NCBI GenBank assembly: GCA_034430155.1
Contig: DAOUET010000135.1
Location: forward strand, 19,946 to 83,945
Reading direction: 5' to 3'
Source of the DNA: DAOUET01 sp034430155
GTDB lineage: Bacteria; Chloroflexota; Anaerolineae; Anaerolineales; UBA4823
DNA: 64,000 nucleotides
Shown here: positions 16,744 through 24,896 of the stretch, piece by piece
How positions within the stretch are numbered: the stretch's first letter is position 1
Layout of the letters: every line of letters begins with the position of its first letter
The notes under the pieces: model-generated
What the model saw: only the letters and a program-made list of their open reading frames with translations
Told to the model about the DNA's origin: nothing
Databases searched by the model: none
Made by a program: the position numbers and the translations under genes

Positions 16744-17217
16744 ATGAAAGAAGGTATTCATCCAACTTATTATCCAGATGCACAAGTTATTTGCGCGTGC
16801 GGAAATACCTGGACAACCGGATCGACACAAAAAATTATTCGCACAGACATGTGTTCCCAGTGCCATCCATTTTATACCGGTGAGCAGCGTATCGTAGACA
16901 CTGAGGGTCAAGTAGACCGCTTTTATAAGAAATTACAGGCTCGGCAGCAATACCTAGAGGAGGTCGAAGCCCGCGAGGCATCCCGCACTTCTCCAGAAAG
17001 ACCTATCGAGGAGTTGGAGCTTGGAAGCCGTGCGGTTGAGGCTCTCGCTAAGGCCGGCATCATAAAAGTCGGTCAAGCTCTTGACCGTCTGGCTATGGGT
17101 GAAAGTGCTTTACTCGCCATTGATGGGTTCGGGCGGAAATCTTTAGCAGATCTAAAGAAGCGTCTTCGACAATTTGGTTATCAATTACCCGAGGCCGCTC
17201 AAGAGATCCAAACTTAA
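16744..17217 (+). CDS. rpmE: Ribosomal protein L31 fused to an RpoA C-terminal-like domain
   Basis: Residues 1-70 are bL31: MKEGIHPTYYPDAQVICACG, then the second zinc pair in MCSQCHPFYTG and FYKKL. All four Cys are present (the zinc-binding type). Residues 70-90 form a charged linker. Residues 92-152 (PIEELELGSRAVEAL, AGIIKVGQAL, IDGFGRKSLADLKKRL) closely resemble the alpha C-terminal domain of RNA polymerase, a helix-hairpin-helix fold that binds DNA and activators. bL31 normally ends near residue 70, so the protein is twice the usual length. The reading frame is continuous and has no internal start with a good ribosome site. A link between ribosome and transcription or nucleic acid is inferred. 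Confidence 0.88.
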   Translation: MKEGIHPTYYPDAQVICACGNTWTTGSTQKIIRTDMCSQCHPFYTGEQRIVDTEGQVDRFYKKLQARQQYLEEVEAREASRTSPERPIEELELGSRAVEALAKAGIIKVGQALDRLAMGESALLAIDGFGRKSLADLKKRLRQFGYQLPEAAQEIQT

Positions 17218-17624
17218 TATCTATCCTTCTTTATGAAAACTCCTTTGATATACCAGGGAAATCTGAGCTATCCAATAAACTAGATTCCTGAGGTTGATCA
17301 AAATACCCAGACCCCATCCCATCGGGCGTTGCCTTATTCACTTTGAGTTCAAATTCCCCAAGGGAGGGGTCAAAGTTTAACTGATAAGGGCAGGCAGATC
17401 GCGATCTGCCTGCCCCGATTCAGAATTGTCTCTCCTTATTTTCCAAATCAGCCTGGTATCTTGTTGCTAAGTCAACCCATGAGTAGCATTCGACTCAAAG
17501 ATCGGGGGAGGTTTTTCGTTGGCTGGCGTTCGTTTAACTATAGGATCAAGTCTTTTCTCCATGATTTATAATTAATCATCAAGTCTTCCTGGATTAAATG
17601 CTTCAAAAATGTTTCGGAGGAAAC
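17218..17624. other. Non-coding gap with a perfect 28-bp palindrome
   Basis: This gap lies between the L31 gene and tdk. GGGCAGGCAGATCG (17388-17401) is followed directly by its reverse complement (17402-17415). No T-run follows, so it is a weak terminator candidate or an operator. A TATAAT at 17567-17572, with no good -35, may serve tdk. The rest shows nothing I can name. Confidence 0.5.
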
Positions 17625-18197
17625 ATGATTCATCGCTCTGGCTCAGTCGAGGTTATCGTAGGATCAATGTTCAGCGGTAAAACAGACGAACTCATCCGGC
17701 GTTTACGCAGAGCAACCATTGCACGGCAAAAAGTCCAGGTCTTTAAACCCGCAATAGATAATCGCTATAATGAAGAAAAGGTTACATCACATGCTGGTAC
17801 GGATTTTATTGCTTTACCTATTTCTACTGCTAATGATATCCTGTTAAATTTGGATGAAGATACCACCGTGGTCGCCATCGATGAGGCTCAATTTTTTGAC
17901 GCAGAGATTGTCACTATCGTTCAGCAATTAGCTGATCGTGGTTTACGCGTTATCGTTGCAGGACTGGATACAGACTTCCGAGGAGAGCCATTTGCCATGA
18001 TGCCAGTCTTAATGGCTCAGGCTGAACATGTTGATAAATTACACGCCATTTGTATGGTATGCGGTGAGCCTGCTTCACGGACCCAACGGCTCGTCAATGG
18101 AAGCCCGGCTCACTTCGATGACCCAATCGTAATAATTGGCGCATCTGAGCTCTACGAAGCTCGCTGCCGCGCCCATCACAAAGTTCCAAGAGATTAG
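17625..18197 (+). CDS. tdk: Thymidine kinase (type II)
   Basis: A 190-residue enzyme that phosphorylates thymidine with ATP in pyrimidine salvage. The P-loop is GSMFSGKTDELIRRLRRA, the DEAQFF motif supplies the catalytic region, and the lasso/zinc site has CMVC plus a distal Cys in EARCRAHH. The ATG at 17625 follows GGAGGAAAC, a strong site; the open frame could start earlier at 17598 but without one. It is the first gene of a salvage/RNA operon; hpt starts two bases after its stop. Confidence 0.93.
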   Translation: MIHRSGSVEVIVGSMFSGKTDELIRRLRRATIARQKVQVFKPAIDNRYNEEKVTSHAGTDFIALPISTANDILLNLDEDTTVVAIDEAQFFDAEIVTIVQQLADRGLRVIVAGLDTDFRGEPFAMMPVLMAQAEHVDKLHAICMVCGEPASRTQRLVNGSPAHFDDPIVIIGASELYEARCRAHHKVPRD

Positions 18198-18199
18198 CG

Positions 18200-18754
18200 A
18201 TGCAAGATTATCATGAGTTTCTGGATAAAATCATCATATCGGAAAGTGTTTTACAGCAAAGAATCGCTGAATTGGGAAAGGAGATCAGCCGCGATTATCA
18301 AGATCATAATTTACATCTTATCTGCGTCTTACGGGGAGGAGTCCTCTTCTTAGCGGACTTAATGCGCCAAATATCAGTCAACCACACGATTGATTTCATG
18401 GCGATCTCCTCTTACGGTGTTGGTGAACGGCAATCTACTGGTCAAGTACGGATTACTTTAGATTTACAGGAAGATATCCACGATAGGGATGTCTTGCTGG
18501 TTGAAGACATCGTAGATAGCGGATTTACCATCGCATCTGTCTTAGAGTTCCTCAGTACCCGCCATCCGCGCAGTTTACGCGTCTGTGCTTTGCTGGACAA
18601 AGTAGAACGCCGAGAAATCGCTGTCCCTATCCACTATCGCGGTTTTGCTATACCCAATAAATTTGTCTTCGGTTTCGGATTAGATATTGATGAATACTAC
18701 CGAAATTTGCCATTCATTGGTGCTGTAAATCTAGACCACTACCATCCCACTTGA
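18200..18754 (+). CDS. hpt: Hypoxanthine phosphoribosyltransferase
   Basis: A 184-residue type I phosphoribosyltransferase for purine salvage (hypoxanthine or guanine plus PRPP to the nucleotide). The PRPP loop is VLLVEDIVDSGFTI, and LRGGVLFLADLMRQ and FVFGFGLDIDEYYRNLP are family motifs. It is placed directly after tdk and 7 bases before the CCA enzyme, so all three are likely co-transcribed. In many bacteria hpt pairs with tilS; here it pairs with another tRNA enzyme. Confidence 0.93.
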   Translation: MQDYHEFLDKIIISESVLQQRIAELGKEISRDYQDHNLHLICVLRGGVLFLADLMRQISVNHTIDFMAISSYGVGERQSTGQVRITLDLQEDIHDRDVLLVEDIVDSGFTIASVLEFLSTRHPRSLRVCALLDKVERREIAVPIHYRGFAIPNKFVFGFGLDIDEYYRNLPFIGAVNLDHYHPT

Positions 18755-18761
18755 TAACTTT

Positions 18762-20435
18762 ATGTCCAGTAAGGGGCGTGACTCAAGATCGAGAGCAAAA
18801 AGAGACCTACAGTATTCTGGTCGCTGGATTGCCAGGCTTGGGTTTCAAGTGATTGCACAAGGTGGCACACCAGAGCAAGCCCTGCAGGCCGCTAAATCCT
18901 CTCGCCCGAAAGAGACTCCCCAAATCGAATACGTGCCAACCTCACAACCTATACGCTTTTCTCCTTATTTTGAACTCATCCGTAAAACCCTACCAAGCGA
19001 CATGTCTGTTTACCTTGTCGGTGGAGCAGTTCGTGACGCCTTGCTCGAGTACCCTGTTAACGATCTGGATTTTGTTGTGCCTAAAGATGCTCTCAAAGTT
19101 TCTCGGCTGGTAGCTGATGCATTAAATTCCCCTTTTTATCCACTGGATGAAGGTCGGGAAACCGGACGCGTTATCCTTACACAACCGCGTGGAGAGCGGA
19201 TCTTGATAGACTTTTCTATATTTCAAGGTGTCGATTTGGAAAGTGACCTGCGTGCCCGAGATTTCACTGTCAATGCGATAGCTGTTGATATCAATCACCC
19301 GGATCAATTATTAGACCCCTTAGGTGGTGCCGCTGATTTAAAGGCAAAAATTCTACGCGCCTGTTCCACTGATGCATTTCTCTTGGATCCCTTACGAGTC
19401 ATCAGGGGAATTCGATTTGCAGCTGCCTTGAACTTCCGGATCTTTCCACAAACGCGCCAGCTGATGGGAAAAGCGATTCCAACTCTTTCAAAGGTCTCGG
19501 GAGAAAGGAAACGTGATGAACTATTCCGGATTCTAGAGGGCTCCCAACCCGCAAAAGCGATGCGGGCTTTGGATATCTTAGGGGTTTTCCCCTTCGTCCT
19601 ACCTGAATTATCCGGTTTGAAAAATATTAAACAATCTCCACCTCACATTTTCGATGTTTGGAACCATACCTTAGAAGTCGTGCAGAAACTTGAGACTATC
19701 TTCAAAGTACTCGCTCCCGTTCATGATCCAGATATTTCTTCCACATTGCACATGAGCATGCTTGCTTTTAGACTGGGTCGCTACCGTGATCAGATCAAGT
19801 CCCATTTTAATGCAAGGTTAAATTCAGATCGTTCTCCTCGTGCCCTATTATTCATGGCCGCGCTATATCATGATGTTGGAAAACCCCAAACCCAAAGCGT
19901 TGATGAAAACGGTCGCATACGATTCATCGATCACGAGCGAGTTGGAGCAGAAGCGGCGAAGAAACGGGCGCGCGCATTGCATCTCAGTAATAGCGAGACA
20001 AATCGCTTGAACCTGGTGATTCGCAACCATCTACGTCCCATTTCACTGGCGCAATCCGGTAAATCACCCTCCAGACGCGCCATCTTTCATTATTTTCGGG
20101 ATTGTGGTGAAGCAGGTGTGGATATCTGTCTCTTGTCGTTGGCAGATATTTTAGCCACATACGGTGCTACCCTCCCCCAGGAAACGTGGTCGCGCCAGGT
20201 TGATTTGGTAAGAGATTTACTCGAATCTTATTGGGAAAGGACTACTGAATTGATCTCTCCTGCGATTCTGCTTACCGGAGACGATTTAATTAATGAGTTG
20301 CATATAAAACCCGGGCCTACCATCGGAAACTTGTTAGAATCGATTAGAGAAGCCCAGGCAGCCGGGGAAGTCCACACTCGTCAAGATGCCATCATCCTGG
20401 CACAGCAATTGTATAAAAGTAAAGCTGATGGTTGA
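18762..20435 (+). CDS. cca: CCA-adding tRNA nucleotidyltransferase with HD domain and a novel N-terminal extension
   Basis: A 557-residue class II nucleotidyltransferase/poly(A) polymerase-type enzyme. The catalytic head is YLVGGAVRDALLE...DLDFVV (about residue 84-105), followed by RDFTVNAIA and RGIRFAAALNF. An HD phosphohydrolase-type domain has ALYHDVGK near residue 370. Residues 1-80 precede the catalytic head: a basic stretch, then a segment with IAQGGTPEQALQAAKSSRPKE and PQIEYVP, which looks like a small separate module. Its role is unknown to me. The start is at the only ATG near the hpt stop. CCA addition is the expected activity; poly(A) addition cannot be excluded. Confidence 0.88.
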   Translation: MSSKGRDSRSRAKRDLQYSGRWIARLGFQVIAQGGTPEQALQAAKSSRPKETPQIEYVPTSQPIRFSPYFELIRKTLPSDMSVYLVGGAVRDALLEYPVNDLDFVVPKDALKVSRLVADALNSPFYPLDEGRETGRVILTQPRGERILIDFSIFQGVDLESDLRARDFTVNAIAVDINHPDQLLDPLGGAADLKAKILRACSTDAFLLDPLRVIRGIRFAAALNFRIFPQTRQLMGKAIPTLSKVSGERKRDELFRILEGSQPAKAMRALDILGVFPFVLPELSGLKNIKQSPPHIFDVWNHTLEVVQKLETIFKVLAPVHDPDISSTLHMSMLAFRLGRYRDQIKSHFNARLNSDRSPRALLFMAALYHDVGKPQTQSVDENGRIRFIDHERVGAEAAKKRARALHLSNSETNRLNLVIRNHLRPISLAQSGKSPSRRAIFHYFRDCGEAGVDICLLSLADILATYGATLPQETWSRQVDLVRDLLESYWERTTELISPAILLTGDDLINELHIKPGPTIGNLLESIREAQAAGEVHTRQDAIILAQQLYKSKADG

Positions 20436-20558
20436 AATAATAAGCCATCTTGTTCCTCACTTTTAATATTTACCAGATCGACTCGGCTTAGCGGTTTTAT
20501 TTGGAATTATTCGATGGTCTAAGGAAAAAGATCATTCAAAGACAGTTCACTATTTTTA

Positions 20559-20646
20559 GTAGTTACGCAGTTCAGGGGACAATCGGGGGTGTTTGGGTGG
20601 GCGTTGCCCAAACACCCCCATCCTCCCATCAACTGCGTAAGTCCTA
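20559..20646 (+). repeat. MITE-like palindromic repeat, copy 1
   Basis: Ends AGTTACGCAGTT and AACTGCGTAAGT form 12-bp terminal inverted repeats with one mismatch. Inside, GGGGGTGTTTGGG (20585-20597) pairs with CCCAAACACCCCC (20607-20619); this copy has lost a few bases of the GC-rich inner stem. The flanks are TATTTTTA and TATTTTAA. Same orientation as copy 3. It lies between cca and the leftward response regulator. Confidence 0.8.
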
Positions 20647-20724
20647 TATTTTAATATCAGTTCGGGTTTTACTTCGACTTTCTGAAGGGGATATGTAGTT
20701 GCGAAATCAGGAGAATAACGGTCT

Positions 20725-20761
20725 TTTCAAAAAAACAAATCCCGGTAAGGCTCAACCGGGA
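20725..20761 (-). terminator. Terminator of the response regulator gene
   Basis: On the minus strand CCCGGT and ACCGGG form a stem with an 8-base loop, followed by ATTTGTTTTTTT. It lies about 30 bases after the stop of the leftward gene. Confidence 0.7.
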
Positions 20762-20790
20762 CACATAAATAAGTCTAATACGATCCAAGA

Positions 20791-21201
20791 TTAATTTAGG
20801 GTTAAATTATCCCTGAGAATAGTAGCTTCTTTTTCAGCACGTGCACGCCGTGATAAATTGTTCAAATGGGCAATTAACACGTTGCTCGGAACAGGCTTGA
20901 TCAGATAATCATCTGCGCCTTCATCTAAAGCCTTGGCTGCAGTCCCCGGTTTACTCAAGGCGGAAAGAACCAATATGGGGATTTGGCTAAATTCACGGAT
21001 AGTTTTACAGACTTGCCAACCGTCCATCCCAGGCATAAATAAATCCAAAACGATCACATCTGGTTTCATATCCCGCGTAACCTTGATCCCATCCTCACCA
21101 GTATACGCCGTCAACACCTCAAAGGATTGTGGCTCCAGCACTGATCTCAGCATTTCAGTCATAGTGATGTCATCATCTATCACCAATACACAAGTCAACA
21201 C
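20791..21201 (-). CDS. Single-domain response regulator
   Basis: A 136-residue receiver domain without an output domain. The acidic pair is D10/D11 (VIDDD), the phospho-acceptor is D53 (VIVLDLFMPGMDGW), and the Lys is in YLIKPVPSN. The GTG start at 21201 is supported by AGGAGG 6 bases upstream. It is divergent from the two-kinase operon, so one of those kinases is a likely partner. A C-terminal helix of about 18 residues follows the domain. The output could be protein-protein, as in CheY-like proteins. Confidence 0.88.
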   Translation of the reverse strand: MLTCVLVIDDDITMTEMLRSVLEPQSFEVLTAYTGEDGIKVTRDMKPDVIVLDLFMPGMDGWQVCKTIREFSQIPILVLSALSKPGTAAKALDEGADDYLIKPVPSNVLIAHLNNLSRRARAEKEATILRDNLTLN

Positions 21202-21459
21202 TATATTCCTCCTGATTGGAGAGGGTTACCCCACCCTTTTAAAGATGAGGGAAATCTTGGGTGATTAGATAAACCCCATTGCCTTCCTCTACTTGTGTGG
21301 CTTATCGCATCACTTGGCCTAGATTATGCACCAAAACAAATTGTCTCGAACTTACAAACACTTTACAAGTACCCTTGTCAGAACTTGCAATGGTTGGAAA
21401 TTGAAGATATGATTAGTCAAAAAGTACTATTAGATTGGTAACTTACTTGATTTATCGAT

Positions 21460-22617
21460 ATGGCTCCTAAGATCTCGTGCCCGCGATGCTATCAAACGAT
21501 CGAGCTGGAAGTACGCTATTGCGGTAATTGTGGAATAGACCTTGCTTTAGCAGCCGCTCTAACTGAATATGAGCTGGCGAATATACCTGCGATCCCTCCG
21601 GGCAGCCCCATAGTTCCAGAGGTGCTCGTTCCAAAATTGGGAGAATATTTAATCGAAAAAGGTGAATTGGATCCAGACGGTTTAGAGCGGGCCCTCGCCT
21701 TTCAGAAAGAGAGATTTGACTCAGGCCAAACACTGTTAATCGGCCAGGCGTTGGTAGAATTAAATCTCATAGACCGTTCGACCCTTGACAAAGCTGTAAC
21801 CGAACAAATAATTAGTCTCCAGAAGGCTCTCCATCAGGCCAATCACAAACTTGAGCGACGTGTCCAAGAGCGAACTATCGAGCTGCAAAATGCGCTTCAC
21901 AAATTAGCTGAATTAAATCAACTTAAAACTAACTTTATTTCAAATATATCTCATGAGCTACGCACACCCCTCACACACCTAAAAGGATATTTAGATATGT
22001 TATCGGAGGGCAGCTTAGGAACACTGAACCAACAACAATCCGATGCTTTGTGCGTTTTACAAAAAGCAGAAAAACGACTCGAGAGTCTTATTGAAGATTT
22101 GATCCAATTTTCATTAGCAGCCCGAGGAGAATTAAGTCTGGAGATCAAGTCGGTTGACCTTCGTGATCTTATTTCCAGGATCACCTCAAAATCAATGCAA
22201 ACCGCTTATGCAAATAAGATTACATTAAGAACAACTTCTCCAAAGAACCTCCCGCCAGTGCTGGCTGATGAGGATAAGATCTCTTGGGTAATCACGCAAC
22301 TATTAGACAACGCAATAAAATTTACATCTCAAGGAGGTTTGATCGAAGTAGATGCCTATACAGAAGATGGATTTGTGATCGTAAGAGTAAAGGATAATGG
22401 TATTGGCATATCTAACGATCGCCTCTCAGAAGTATTTGAACCATTTCACCAGCTTGACGGCTCCATAACCCGCCATTTCCCGGGAACAGGTTTAGGATTG
22501 GCTTTGGTTAGAAAGATAATGGATGCTCATGGTGCACAAATTAAAATTGTTTCAACGGTAGGAGAGGGCTCTGAATTCTCATTCGCATTGCCCTGCAATA
22601 ATCATAAAGGTGGGTAA
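21460..22617 (+). CDS. Sensor histidine kinase with zinc ribbon and GspE/MshEN-like N-terminus
   Basis: A 385-residue cytosolic kinase. Residues 7-24 form a zinc ribbon (CPRC, CGNC) like that of the cyclase at 12236. Residues 59-118 (KLGEYLIEKGELDPDGLERA, then LALVELNLI-like helices) resemble the N-terminal domain of GspE/PilB/MshE ATPases; the first half fits the MshEN c-di-GMP motif with Lys in place of Arg. A coiled coil (122-155) leads to HisKA with H165 (SNISHELRTPL) and an HATPase with N-box DNAIKF and G-box GTGLGLAL. No membrane segment is seen. It begins a five-gene operon. Binding of c-di-GMP is a hypothesis. Confidence 0.85.
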   Translation: MAPKISCPRCYQTIELEVRYCGNCGIDLALAAALTEYELANIPAIPPGSPIVPEVLVPKLGEYLIEKGELDPDGLERALAFQKERFDSGQTLLIGQALVELNLIDRSTLDKAVTEQIISLQKALHQANHKLERRVQERTIELQNALHKLAELNQLKTNFISNISHELRTPLTHLKGYLDMLSEGSLGTLNQQQSDALCVLQKAEKRLESLIEDLIQFSLAARGELSLEIKSVDLRDLISRITSKSMQTAYANKITLRTTSPKNLPPVLADEDKISWVITQLLDNAIKFTSQGGLIEVDAYTEDGFVIVRVKDNGIGISNDRLSEVFEPFHQLDGSITRHFPGTGLGLALVRKIMDAHGAQIKIVSTVGEGSEFSFALPCNNHKGG

Positions 22618-22623
22618 TCATTT

Positions 22624-23862
22624 ATGGTTGAAAAGACATCAAATTCTCTTTCGCAGAACGTTAATGAGCTGGAGGCATTTTATGCTATCAGTAAAATCGT
22701 GGCTCATAATATTGAGTCGGAGGACGGCCTCCAGAAGATCATCAATCTCGCACGTCCAATATTTATTTTCGATAACGTAGTCCTTTATCGTTCAGGAGAA
22801 TCGAAGGGGTTAGAACCATCTTTTGCCCGGGCGGTAGGTCGTGGTCGCTCGACTGAAGCTGATCTTGCGTGGGGAGAAGCCACTGCCAATGAAGCAATCA
22901 CCTCAAAACAAATCATTGTAAGACAGGAGATCAATGGCAATTACAGCAAAGAACGAATGAGATTGCGTTACTATCTTGGATTACCTCTCATTATCAGGGA
23001 TTATCAGATGGGTGCCCTAGTATTCATTCGTTATGGAGGACCTCCTTTCACAGAAGAACAAACTCACCTTGCCGAATTTATCGCAACTAATGTCGCCCAA
23101 TTATTAGAACACGAACAACTGGTGATTAAACTCTCAACGTTGGAATCTGAACGGCGATTGGAACGCTTACAGGATGATTTCGTTGCCACAATTTCTCACG
23201 AATTGCGCACCCCTTTGGGTTTTATCAAAGGGTATGCAACAACTTTGCTCCGTGAGGATACAACTTGGAGCAAAGATACTCGCCGCGAGTTTTTAATGAT
23301 CATCGATGAAGAGACCGACCGGCTTCGAGAATTAATTGATAACCTGCTGGATTCATCCCGACTTCAGACCGGTACCTTACGTATGAAATTTCAACCAATC
23401 CGGTTGGATACGATGTTGAGAGATATCTCCTTGAGGGCCCGCTCATTATATGAAGACATGCCAATCGAGCTCAAATTAAAGAACAGCAATGTTCAAATTC
23501 AGGCTGATCCCACTCGTCTGGCTCAGGTTTTTGATAATTTATTGATTAACGCCTCAAAGTATGCTCCCGGATCGAAAGTCACGATGACCCTGACAAAGGA
23601 AAATAAGATGGCTCACATTGCCGTAAGCGATCAAGGTCCCGGGATCCCTGAAATCCATCTCGAAAACATTTTCACTCGCTTCTTCCGAGTCCCGAATGAG
23701 ACTTCATCTATCAGAGGAACCGGTCTTGGCTTGTTCATTTGTCGCCGCATAGTTCATACCCATGGCGGTGAAATTAGAGCGGATTCCAAAGTGGGTAAGG
23801 GAACTACCTTTCATATCTATCTACCATGTGAAGAAATTGAAATTAATAAGCACACTCATTGA
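22624..23862 (+). CDS. GAF-domain sensor histidine kinase
   Basis: A 412-residue soluble kinase. Residues 15-165 are a GAF sensor domain (FYAISKIVAHNIESEDGLQK start, YYLGLPLIIRDYQMGALVF end). HisKA has H192 in VATISHELRTPLGF, and the ATPase domain has NLLINASKYAPGS, DQGPGIPE and GTGLGLFICR. It starts 6 bases after the first kinase and is followed 11 bases later by an OmpR-type regulator, its likely target. The GAF ligand is unknown. Confidence 0.9.
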   Translation: MVEKTSNSLSQNVNELEAFYAISKIVAHNIESEDGLQKIINLARPIFIFDNVVLYRSGESKGLEPSFARAVGRGRSTEADLAWGEATANEAITSKQIIVRQEINGNYSKERMRLRYYLGLPLIIRDYQMGALVFIRYGGPPFTEEQTHLAEFIATNVAQLLEHEQLVIKLSTLESERRLERLQDDFVATISHELRTPLGFIKGYATTLLREDTTWSKDTRREFLMIIDEETDRLRELIDNLLDSSRLQTGTLRMKFQPIRLDTMLRDISLRARSLYEDMPIELKLKNSNVQIQADPTRLAQVFDNLLINASKYAPGSKVTMTLTKENKMAHIAVSDQGPGIPEIHLENIFTRFFRVPNETSSIRGTGLGLFICRRIVHTHGGEIRADSKVGKGTTFHIYLPCEEIEINKHTH

Positions 23863-23873
23863 GGAGGAAAATA

Positions 23874-24563
23874 ATGAGCACAGATATTCTAGTTGTCGAT
23901 GATGAACCTCGCTATGTAAGACTGATGGAAGCCAATTTGGTTACAGATGGCTATCAAGTTCTTAAGGCCTATGACGGCCAGAAAGCAGTGGAAATTGTTG
24001 CAGAAAAACAACCAGCCTTGGTCTTGTTAGATGTAATGATGCCCATATTAAATGGTTTTGCAGCATGTGAACGCATCCGAGAATTCTCTAGTGTTCCTAT
24101 TATTATGGTCACAGCCAAAGGAGAAGAACAAGATAGGGTACGTGGTTTAGATGTGGGTGCCGATGACTATATTGTCAAACCATTTTCAGCTCAAGAATTA
24201 CTGGCTCGTGTTCGGGCGGTGTTACGGAGAGCTCAGGTATCGGGAAGCTCTTTCCAACAAGCGATTTTCAACCACGGCAATTTAAAAATCGACTTCGCAC
24301 GCGCTGAGGTATTTAAAGACAGCAAAATGGTATATCTTTCTGCCACTGAATATCGCTTGCTCCTACAATTCGCCCATAACCTTGGCAGCATACTGTCATC
24401 TGAAGATTTGCTGGTTAATGTATGGGGATCTGAGTACCGTGAGGATAAAGAGATACTTTGGGTAAGCATCTCACGCTTACGCCAAAAGCTAGAAGATGAT
24501 CCCCGTAACCCCCAACATATCGTGACCCGTTCGGGGATGGGTTATACCATGCCCCCCCTATAA
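23874..24563 (+). CDS. OmpR/PhoB-family response regulator
   Basis: A 229-residue regulator. The receiver domain has D53 (VLLDVMMPILNGF) and K in YIVKPFSAQELLARVRAVLRR; the winged-helix DNA-binding domain covers about 130-228 (LSATEYRLLLQFAHNLG, ISRLRQKLEDDPRNP, RSGMGYTM). The ATG at 23874 is used because GAGGAGG lies 6 bases before it, and an earlier frame start would overlap the kinase stop. It belongs to the two-kinase/CpaF operon. Its DNA targets are not visible. Confidence 0.93.
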   Translation: MSTDILVVDDEPRYVRLMEANLVTDGYQVLKAYDGQKAVEIVAEKQPALVLLDVMMPILNGFAACERIREFSSVPIIMVTAKGEEQDRVRGLDVGADDYIVKPFSAQELLARVRAVLRRAQVSGSSFQQAIFNHGNLKIDFARAEVFKDSKMVYLSATEYRLLLQFAHNLGSILSSEDLLVNVWGSEYREDKEILWVSISRLRQKLEDDPRNPQHIVTRSGMGYTMPPL

Positions 24564-24588
24564 CCACAGAAACAACGGAAAAAATTCC

Positions 24589-24894
24589 ATGACCATTCAG
24601 TTTAATGATAAGGGTAAATTCTTCACGGATGTAATTACCAAAGATCCAACAGAAGTCATTCTTCAAACCCGGACCCACCGGATTAAAGGAACTGTATTCG
24701 TTACAAGAGGAGACCGACTGATTGATGAGCTCAATGGCACCGATCAGTTCATCGCTGTGACAGATGCAGTCGTGTCAACGGATCAGGGAGAACAGCTCTA
24801 TAAATGTGAGTTCTTAACAGTAAATATAGACCATATAGTTTGGCTGTTGCCCAACGATGAGATCAAAGCGAGCCACGCAAATTCAGGAGACTAA
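24589..24894 (+). CDS. Small conserved protein, DUF6812-like
   Basis: A 101-residue predicted beta-rich protein. Segments such as RIKGTVFVTRGDRLIDELN, FIAVTDAVV, EQLYKCEFLTVN and DHIVWLLP resemble, from memory, DUF6812-type proteins of Chloroflexota and Deltaproteobacteria. It has no signal peptide or Cys pair. It lies 25 bases after the response regulator and 2 bases before cpaF, so it is part of the same transcript. A role in coupling signalling to the ATPase is possible, but no function is known to me. Confidence 0.7.
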   Translation: MTIQFNDKGKFFTDVITKDPTEVILQTRTHRIKGTVFVTRGDRLIDELNGTDQFIAVTDAVVSTDQGEQLYKCEFLTVNIDHIVWLLPNDEIKASHANSGD

Positions 24895-24896
24895 TT

